From assembly GCA_003133205.1 (NCBI GenBank), contig PKWK01000210.1, positions 1,232-28,128 of the forward strand: a stretch of 26,897 nt of DNA. Direction: 5' to 3'. The position numbers were made by a program, and so were the translations under genes. This document shows, in pieces, positions 15,457-21,713 of the stretch. Below the pieces are notes generated by a model. The model had not been told where the DNA came from. It was given only the letters and a program-made list of their open reading frames with translations, and searched no databases. Numbering within the stretch: position 1 is the first letter of the stretch; each line of letters starts with the position of its first letter. The DNA is from Granulicella sp. (lineage in GTDB: Bacteria > Acidobacteriota > Terriglobia > Terriglobales > Acidobacteriaceae).

Positions 15457-17148
15457 CTACTTCAGTTCGTATTCCATTGGGCCCAGATCTTTGTGCGACA
15501 CGACCTGCTTGCCATCCACCAGCAGCATCATCCCCTTGCCTCTGCCGTAGCGCTTGCCGGTTGAATCCCACAGGACTGTTAGCAGGTGGCCGTGATACGG
15601 CAGCGCGTCGATGGCGAAGTAGGTCCATTGGCCACGAGGCAATAGCGGCTGCAGCACGATGCGATTGTCGGCGCGCGGGCGCAGGCCAATGAGCCCGGTG
15701 ATGAGAGGATCGGAAAAACCGGAGTGGTTGTAATAGTTGCCGCGCCCTACTTGCTTGTCCTTCGCGATCAACATATCCTTCGCTATCCATTCATCGGTGT
15801 CGGCATCGAGGTCTTCGTCGATCCAGTCGACGACGTGTCCATTCTTTAGGGTCTGGTGCTGGGCGAGGACATAGCGATCGAAGAGCTTGTAGTAATCCGC
15901 GTGATTCATTACGAACGTGCTTGGTTTGTTCTCATAGGAGGCCAGCGCGAGCAGCGTTTGGGTCATGGCGAAGGGCCATTCAGGACCGTTCCAGGTGCAT
16001 TGATCGGAACTCTTGAAGCGGAAACGCGGGCTGCGCCGCTCCGCTGTCGTCGCTCCGTACTTGCCATCAAAGCCTTGCGGATCGAAGAGTTGCTTCCATG
16101 CGACGGCGTGAGAGGCGGCGGGAATGTCGAACATCCAGGGGATATAGCCGATCTGCTCGCGAACGCCTGCTAATCGCAGAGTCATTCCCGGGTCGATGAA
16201 CTTTTTCTGCTTGCGAATTCCGGAATCCGCAGCAGGCGACATCACTTCATAGAACTGATCCTTCGGATCCCACAGGCGCGTCTCGATCAGCGTGTACAGC
16301 GCGTCGGCCTTGCGATTGAAGTCGTCCGCGGAGGCATTGTCTCCTGCGGCTGCCGACATCTCCGCGATTGCGCGCGCGTCGCCGTACATGTAGCTGTTTA
16401 GTGTGGGCCGATAACCGTCTCCGCTGATGCTCTTCTCCATTGCGTCGCGGGTGTCAATCGACCAGAAGAAGCCGTTTGAATCCTGCTGTGTATCTTCCCA
16501 GGCTTTGTAGTTGATCTTCAACGCAGGCAGGAGGGACGCACCCAGCGCGCGGTCGCCGTTCGCGAGGGTGAGGTCGCGGACCGTTGCCGCCATGGCATCG
16601 CTGTACTTGTGCGAATCGACACCAGGCGAGAACCAGTAACGCGCGTCGTCCTCGGCTACGGCCGGATCTCGCAGCCAGCGGGCTTCTGCGATGTGAAAGG
16701 GCGCGGCATCGGGTAATGCGCCGTAGCTGCCGTCGGCCATCTCCGGCTTGGGCAGCCACTCCGTAATGACGTAGCCGTGCGGAGTCTTGACTAGGTGCTT
16801 CTTCCACGCGTACCAGCGGAAGTAATACATCTCTTCGAACTGCTTGTCGGATGCGTCGAACCAAGGTATCTCGTGTTGCATCCACGCCCAGGAATCTTCG
16901 CTGCCTTCGTCCTCGTAGAGCTTGCCTGTGGCTTCGCGCTCCTGTTGGTGAAACGTATCGACGTAGTGGCCATAGTCGGCTGGCTTCAGAACCGAGGCAC
17001 CCGATCCACTCTGCGGGCTTGTGCTCGACTGGGCGGGCAGGGCCATAACGAACAACAACTGCGCCACCATCCAGAGCGCAATCAGCGTTCGAACCCATCC
17101 GCGCTCGTCAGATATATTCAATCTCCTTCTCCCTAGTGATCCAGCCAC
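15457..17148 (-). CDS. (alpha/alpha)6-barrel glycoside hydrolase, MGH1-like, possibly GH142-related
   Basis: A 563-residue protein with an N-terminal hydrophobic segment (TLIALWMVAQLLFVMALPAQ), probably a signal peptide. The body reads as an (alpha/alpha)6 barrel: YWFSPGVDSHKYSDAM, FIDPGMTLRLAG, NGPEWPFAMTQTLLAL, SGFSDPLITGLIGL; a short beta domain follows. It resembles MGH1-like/GH63-type enzymes; GH142 (beta-L-arabinofuranosidase of RG-II side chain D) is in the same fold group, a relation I suggest but cannot confirm. The start is unsure: the GTG at 17148 overlaps the aldolase stop by one base (TAGTG), but a strong AAGGAG lies inside the frame 23-28 bases later, just before a TTG. It lies 26 bases upstream of the sialidase-like gene. 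Confidence 0.75.
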   Translation of the reverse strand: MAGSLGRRRLNISDERGWVRTLIALWMVAQLLFVMALPAQSSTSPQSGSGASVLKPADYGHYVDTFHQQEREATGKLYEDEGSEDSWAWMQHEIPWFDASDKQFEEMYYFRWYAWKKHLVKTPHGYVITEWLPKPEMADGSYGALPDAAPFHIAEARWLRDPAVAEDDARYWFSPGVDSHKYSDAMAATVRDLTLANGDRALGASLLPALKINYKAWEDTQQDSNGFFWSIDTRDAMEKSISGDGYRPTLNSYMYGDARAIAEMSAAAGDNASADDFNRKADALYTLIETRLWDPKDQFYEVMSPAADSGIRKQKKFIDPGMTLRLAGVREQIGYIPWMFDIPAASHAVAWKQLFDPQGFDGKYGATTAERRSPRFRFKSSDQCTWNGPEWPFAMTQTLLALASYENKPSTFVMNHADYYKLFDRYVLAQHQTLKNGHVVDWIDEDLDADTDEWIAKDMLIAKDKQVGRGNYYNHSGFSDPLITGLIGLRPRADNRIVLQPLLPRGQWTYFAIDALPYHGHLLTVLWDSTGKRYGRGKGMMLLVDGKQVVSHKDLGPMEYELK

Positions 17149-18005
17149 TATACCGCCGGAGTTGCAGGTGCATCCATCGTGTCGCGAACGGAATCACTTC
17201 CATTCGAATCACGAAGCTCGACGCCCAGCCGCACAGGAGGCAGAAGAGCTCTAGCCTCTTCCAGAGCCAGCGCCGCGCCGCGCTTGAGGCATGCGATGTC
17301 GTTGGTGCAGAACAGAAGATCGATCTTTTGATCGAGCCAGAACTTGAAGTCCGTTGGGCCACACGCCGAAGCGATGCATTTGTGATTTGCGCGCGCCGCC
17401 TGAACGATGCGCGCTGCCGCCTCGCGGACCAGTGGATGCAAAGTTTGGCCGGGATAGCCGAGACTCGCCGCGAGATCCGCCGGCCCGATGAAGAGATCGA
17501 CCCCAGCCACCGCGGCAAGTTGATCCAGATTCTCCATCGCCTTTGTAGTTTCAACCTGGGCCATCAGGCACAACTCTCGGTTAAGACTCTGCTGTGTCTC
17601 GGTTACTGAGTTCAACACGCCATAGTGGACGGCGCGCGAGACACTGAAGTAGCCGCGACCGCCAGCCGGCGCGAATCGCCCGTATTCGAGCATTTCATCC
17701 ATCTGCGACGTCTCATCGACCATGGCGACATCGATGATGTCGGGGCCGCATTCAGCAGCCTTGAGGATGTTTTCGCGGCGTGAGTCCGGGATGCGGATCA
17801 TGGTGAGCATGCCGGACCCGGACGCCATGCGGCAGAGGTCTGCCGCTTCAGCGAAGGTGATTGGAGCGTGCTCCATCTCGATCCAGATTGCCTGGTAGCC
17901 GAGATGTGCGGCCACCTCAAGGAAAACGGGATCATAGAAGTAAAGAGCAGCTCCCAGCAAAGTTCTGCCACCGTTCAGTTCAACTGCTTTGCGCAATCGA
18001 TTCAT
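17148..18005 (-). CDS. HpcH/HpaI-family class II pyruvate aldolase
   Basis: A 285-residue cytoplasmic protein covering the whole family fold. It cleaves 2-keto-4-hydroxy (often 3-deoxy) acids into pyruvate and an aldehyde. Residues matching E. coli HpaI are present: H46 in EMEHAP (H45), R71 in MIRIPD (R70), E152 in QVETT (E149) and D177 in IGPADLAASLG (D175); the glycine-rich PAGGRGY loop is also conserved. AGGAGG five bases before the ATG is an ideal ribosome site. The start overlaps the symporter 3' end by 26 bases, and the C-terminal ~25 residues (VELRDSNGS onward) are extra to the family. In E. coli, HpaI acts on a C7 diacid and RhmA on 2-keto-3-deoxyrhamnonate. Neighbouring kinase and PdxA genes suggest a C7 diacid here. 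Confidence 0.92.
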   Translation of the reverse strand: MNRLRKAVELNGGRTLLGAALYFYDPVFLEVAAHLGYQAIWIEMEHAPITFAEAADLCRMASGSGMLTMIRIPDSRRENILKAAECGPDIIDVAMVDETSQMDEMLEYGRFAPAGGRGYFSVSRAVHYGVLNSVTETQQSLNRELCLMAQVETTKAMENLDQLAAVAGVDLFIGPADLAASLGYPGQTLHPLVREAAARIVQAARANHKCIASACGPTDFKFWLDQKIDLLFCTNDIACLKRGAALALEEARALLPPVRLGVELRDSNGSDSVRDTMDAPATPAV

Positions 18006-19551
18006 CTCTGCCTCCTAAAGCCTTCTTGCACACAGATTGCCGGTTCATCGCCAGCCAATCCCATAACGTAGGGCCGGCCACGCGATCAGCCGGCACCACA
18101 ATGCTTGCAATACAGCCAACGACAAACATGAGCGTGTTGCCCACGGCGCCGATCGTGAACTCGTGCCATGGATAGTTCCACGAGTGAAGGTTCCAGTTGT
18201 GGCCGCCATTCATCGTCAACGTCGCCCATGCAGTGAAGATGAGGTTGGCGGCAATGGCGATCAGAGCCGCGGCGCGTCCTGCCCGGCGAATGAGGAACGC
18301 AAGAAGAAATAGCCCGGCTAGCCCACCGGCGACGACAGCCGTTGCCAGGTAGTAGAGCGACAATGCGGAGCCCTGGCTGGCAGAAAGACGAATGGCAACT
18401 CCGATGGCCAGCAGTCCGCAGACGGCCACAGATACCTTGCCAATGCGCAATCGCTGCCGGTCGGTGCGGTGCGGTGCGAAGTGACCATAGAAGTCTTCGA
18501 CGATGATGACGCCCAGGCAGTTGAGATCCGAAGCTAGCATCGACATCGCCGCGCCGAAGAGCGCCGCTAAAAAGAGGCCGGCGACTCCGGGTGGCATCTG
18601 AGTGACCATGAAGTGTGGAAAGACCTGGTCGGGCTTGGTGATGGTCGCTGGCAGGTGCTCGCCGGTGACGCGATAGAACGCCCACAACAGGCTGCCGATA
18701 AACATGAACGCAGTCCACACCGGCAGGCAGAGTGCTGCTCCCATGCCGATGCCGCGAAGGGCCGCGCGATCCGTCTTCGCCGCAAGGTAGCGCTGCACGA
18801 CGGTCTGGTCTGCCGTGTACTTTTGCAGATAGAAGAAGAGTCCGTAGATTGCCATCGTCCAGAATGTCTGCGCGTGCAGATTGAAGCTCATGCTGCCCAG
18901 GCTTGTTTTGTGGCTGACGGCGATCAGATGCATGATGTCGCCGGTATGGACGTGAGGTGAGAACAGCAGCAGCCCAATGGAGACAGCAACGCCGGTCCAA
19001 AGAACGAAACCCTGTAGGACATCGGTCCAGATGACTGCCTCAAGTCCGCCGATGAGCGTGTAGGAAATTGTGATCAGACCAAGAATTACGATGACGTGCG
19101 TAAGGCTCCAACCCGTGATACCGCCGACTGAGAGCGCGAGCAGATAGAAGACGAAGCCCATCTTCGAGAAGTGCCCCATGGCGAAGGCGAACGAGGAGTA
19201 CATCCTAACTCCGGGGCCAAAGCGCTTGCCAAAGTACTCGTACACACTCATCGCGACGACGTGCCGGAAGAACGGCACTACGACGAAGCCGATCGCCGCG
19301 ATGACCAGCACAAACATGATGCCCGGCACGAGCAAGGACCAGTCGCCCGCGTAGGCCGCGCCTGGATAGGCGATGAAGGTGACGCTGGTGATGATCGTCG
19401 CCAACAACGACATTCCGATCGCCCACCCGGGGATAGTCCGATTCGCCAGGAAATACTCTTTAGTCGAAGTTTGACGACGTGACACATGCACACCGACACC
19501 GACGAGCACCGCCATGTAGAGACCAACGACGAGGATGTCGAGCGTGCGCAT
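17980..19551 (-). CDS. Sodium:solute symporter (SSS family)
   Basis: A 523-residue inner-membrane protein with about 13 hydrophobic segments. The start MRTLDILVVGLYMAVLVGVG and the following STKEYFLANRTIPGWAIGMS are the typical first helix and loop of the SSS family (sugars, sialic acid, amino acids, with Na+). The conserved segment YTLIGGLEAVIWTDVLQGFV confirms it. AGGAGA lies nine bases before the ATG, and the PdxA stop is one base upstream. Placed between PdxA and the aldolase it should bring in the compound those enzymes process. SSS members include the sialic acid transporter of Salmonella (SiaT/STM1128 group), so a 2-keto-3-deoxy sugar acid is an acceptable cargo type. Substrate remains inference. 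Confidence 0.93.
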   Translation of the reverse strand: MRTLDILVVGLYMAVLVGVGVHVSRRQTSTKEYFLANRTIPGWAIGMSLLATIITSVTFIAYPGAAYAGDWSLLVPGIMFVLVIAAIGFVVVPFFRHVVAMSVYEYFGKRFGPGVRMYSSFAFAMGHFSKMGFVFYLLALSVGGITGWSLTHVIVILGLITISYTLIGGLEAVIWTDVLQGFVLWTGVAVSIGLLLFSPHVHTGDIMHLIAVSHKTSLGSMSFNLHAQTFWTMAIYGLFFYLQKYTADQTVVQRYLAAKTDRAALRGIGMGAALCLPVWTAFMFIGSLLWAFYRVTGEHLPATITKPDQVFPHFMVTQMPPGVAGLFLAALFGAAMSMLASDLNCLGVIIVEDFYGHFAPHRTDRQRLRIGKVSVAVCGLLAIGVAIRLSASQGSALSLYYLATAVVAGGLAGLFLLAFLIRRAGRAAALIAIAANLIFTAWATLTMNGGHNWNLHSWNYPWHEFTIGAVGNTLMFVVGCIASIVVPADRVAGPTLWDWLAMNRQSVCKKALGGRDESIAQSS

Positions 19552-19552
19552 G

Positions 19553-20551
19553 CTAGCGGGTCTCCTGCGTGATCGCGGCGCGTCCCGCGGTCGAGGAATT
19601 CAACCTGCCGATCGCCATCTTCGCCGCCATGCGCATGGCCGCCTTCATGTTGCGGCAGTCGGCACGATTCTGGCCGGCAATATCAAATGCGGTGCCATGG
19701 TCGACCGACGTGCGAATGATGGGGATGCCCAGGGAGATGTTTACCGTCTCCTCGAAGTCGATGAGCTTCATCGGGATGTGTCCCTGATCGTGATACATCG
19801 CGACGATCAGGTCGAATTCTTTGCGTAGGCCGCGAATGAAGATCGCGTCTGGCGAGTGCGGGCCGGTGCAGTCAAAGCCAAGCTGTCGCGCTTCCTCCAC
19901 CGCCGGCGCGATAACTTCGGAATCCTGCCGGCCGAAGAGGTTGTGCTCGCCAGCATGCGGATTCAGGCCGCAGACGCCGATTCGCGGGGGGCGTCCGAGC
20001 ATCAGCTGCATGGCTTCGGCTCCCAGTTCGATGGTACGGACGATGCGATTTTGCTCGAGCTTGCATGCCTGCTCAAGCGCAATGTGGGTGGAGACGTGCA
20101 CGGTGGCTAGCTTCTCGCTTGCCAGCAGCATTCTCGACTCGGTGGCGCCGCAGAGTTGTGCGATGTACTCGGTGTGGCCCGAAAAGCTTTGCCCCGACAT
20201 TGTGACCGCTTCCTTGTTCAACGGCGCGGTGACCATCGCATCCGCTTCGCCCGCGAGACACATCTCGGTGGCGCGGCGAACGTAGGCAATGGCGGCCAGG
20301 CCGTATTCGGCGGAAAGCGCGCCGAAGCGGATGGGTTGGGTGGAATTGAGGGTGCCGGTCGCTACGAAGCGGATGCGTGGGTCCACTGTTTCGCGATAGC
20401 CGGGCGCGACAGCGTCGAGCGCGACGTTGTCGCCGATGACGATCCATTCGGCCAGGTCGACGAGGTCGCGATCGGCGAGGGCCTTCAGGGCGATCTCGGC
20501 GCCGACGCCGGCGGAATCGCCGATAGTCACCGCAATTCTAGGCAGGTTCAC
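19553..20551 (-). CDS. PdxA-family 4-phosphate dehydrogenase, probably PdxA2 (D-threonate/D-erythronate type)
   Basis: A 332-residue protein, the normal length for PdxA. It starts at a GTG: VNLPRIAVTIGDSAGVGAE is the family N-terminus and GGAGG sits four bases before it; an upstream extension would run far into the kinase gene. The three metal-binding histidines are present: H126 in FSGHTEYIA, H156 in VHVSTHIALE and H254 in AMYHDQGH. TAPLNKEA is conserved. PdxA of vitamin B6 synthesis oxidises 4-phosphohydroxy-L-threonine with decarboxylation; PdxA2 does the same with D-threonate 4-phosphate to give dihydroxyacetone phosphate and CO2. The kinase immediately upstream (14-base overlap) and no other B6 genes point to PdxA2. 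It shares an operon with the symporter. Confidence 0.9.
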   Translation of the reverse strand: MNLPRIAVTIGDSAGVGAEIALKALADRDLVDLAEWIVIGDNVALDAVAPGYRETVDPRIRFVATGTLNSTQPIRFGALSAEYGLAAIAYVRRATEMCLAGEADAMVTAPLNKEAVTMSGQSFSGHTEYIAQLCGATESRMLLASEKLATVHVSTHIALEQACKLEQNRIVRTIELGAEAMQLMLGRPPRIGVCGLNPHAGEHNLFGRQDSEVIAPAVEEARQLGFDCTGPHSPDAIFIRGLRKEFDLIVAMYHDQGHIPMKLIDFEETVNISLGIPIIRTSVDHGTAFDIAGQNRADCRNMKAAMRMAAKMAIGRLNSSTAGRAAITQETR

Positions 20552-21713
20552 TGGACCTCCGTTCGCAAAACTCAAATGCATGGACGAGTGCCTCGCGCTC
20601 GCCAAAGCCACCGGATTTTGTAATGACCGCGCAGCCGTCTGCCATGCCGCCTTCGACAAATCCCCATGGAATGCCGCGCGCAATCTCGCCCGCTAGCATG
20701 ATGCTGGACGCTCCCAGTGCGTGCAGAACGAAAGACGCAGTGTCGCCGCCGGTAAGGATCAAGGCAGAGACTGGCCCCGCGGTAAACGCCGCGACTACAT
20801 CTTGCTCCGACGCCGCAGCACACGGGATGCGGTAGATCGCACGGTCCATTCCACCGGATTCCCGCTGTAGATGCGCGACCTGGAAGCTTGTAACAGCGTG
20901 GGGTGTACCGACGAAGAGGAGGGTGCGGCCATGGCGCTGCGTGGTCTGCGATGCTGCCTTTGGAATGGACGTTGCGAGCTTGCCGGCAAGAGCATGGGCC
21001 AGCCCGGCCGAACCTGCCCAGACGAGCGGTTGCTGTACTTGTAGTCCGGCCGCTGCGAGTCGTTCGAGGTCGTTTTGCGAAGTCGAATCGCATAGCAGGA
21101 CGCGAGTGCCCTTTGTTACAGCTCGCACAATTCCCTGCTCCAGGTGCTGCTCGGAGCCGGCGGGCAATACTTCGACGCCGTTCGCGTCCTCGTGCGGGAA
21201 CTGGCCGCGCAGAGGAATCGCCGCGTCCTGACCGCTCCAATCGCGGACAGTGAGGACGCCGGATTCGACTGTGCGTCCGGCCTCTGGAAACGCGGGCGCG
21301 ACCAGGGCAAGCGCAGCGCCCGAGCAGCGAAGAACTGCACTAATCTCCACGCCAAAGTTCCCGCGAGCGGCGGAGTCTATTTTCTTGAAGAGGAGAGTTC
21401 CCTCGAGAATGGGTTCGAGCGCGGTTACGCGATTTGCGACGCGCTCGCTGGCTTGTTCCGGCACCAGGTCTCGCGTCTCGGTTGTGAAGGCCCACACTTC
21501 CTGCTTGCCCCGAGCTTCTGACTGACACAGAGTTTTCACGTCAAAGCTGGACTCATCGAGCAACACGCGGACCGGGCGTCCGCAGGTGAGAAACGCGACG
21601 CCGCTGTCGCACGCGCCCGTCAGATCATCCGCGATGATGACAATTTTGTCTACGCTCATTCGATGCACACCGGGCTGCGTGTGCAACACCATGGTATTTG
21701 AGGAGGGCGTCAT
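20538..21713 (-). CDS. DUF1537 four-carbon acid-sugar kinase
   Basis: A 391-residue protein. The N-terminal half is the sugar-binding domain (KIVIIADDLTGACDSGVAF at about 23-41; KKIDSAARGN), and the C-terminal half is the nucleotide-binding domain (ALILTGGDTASFVLHALG; CAVITKSGGFGEREAL near the end). This family phosphorylates C4 acids such as D-threonate, L-threonate and erythronate, and also 3-oxo-isoapionate, at the terminal hydroxyl. I start at 21713 because its ATG overlaps the rhamnosidase stop (ATGA) and GGAGG precedes it; M19 (MSVDKIV) is an alternative but has no ribosome site. It is followed at once by PdxA, a pair known as DtnK-PdxA2 for D-threonate. Confidence 0.92.
   Translation of the reverse strand: MTPSSNTMVLHTQPGVHRMSVDKIVIIADDLTGACDSGVAFLTCGRPVRVLLDESSFDVKTLCQSEARGKQEVWAFTTETRDLVPEQASERVANRVTALEPILEGTLLFKKIDSAARGNFGVEISAVLRCSGAALALVAPAFPEAGRTVESGVLTVRDWSGQDAAIPLRGQFPHEDANGVEVLPAGSEQHLEQGIVRAVTKGTRVLLCDSTSQNDLERLAAAGLQVQQPLVWAGSAGLAHALAGKLATSIPKAASQTTQRHGRTLLFVGTPHAVTSFQVAHLQRESGGMDRAIYRIPCAAASEQDVVAAFTAGPVSALILTGGDTASFVLHALGASSIMLAGEIARGIPWGFVEGGMADGCAVITKSGGFGEREALVHAFEFCERRSSEPA

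Noticed and set aside
19553..20551. PdxA of vitamin B6 biosynthesis
   Set aside because: The gene overlaps a DUF1537 kinase and sits with a symporter and aldolase; no other B6 genes are here. The biosynthetic role is not strictly excluded.
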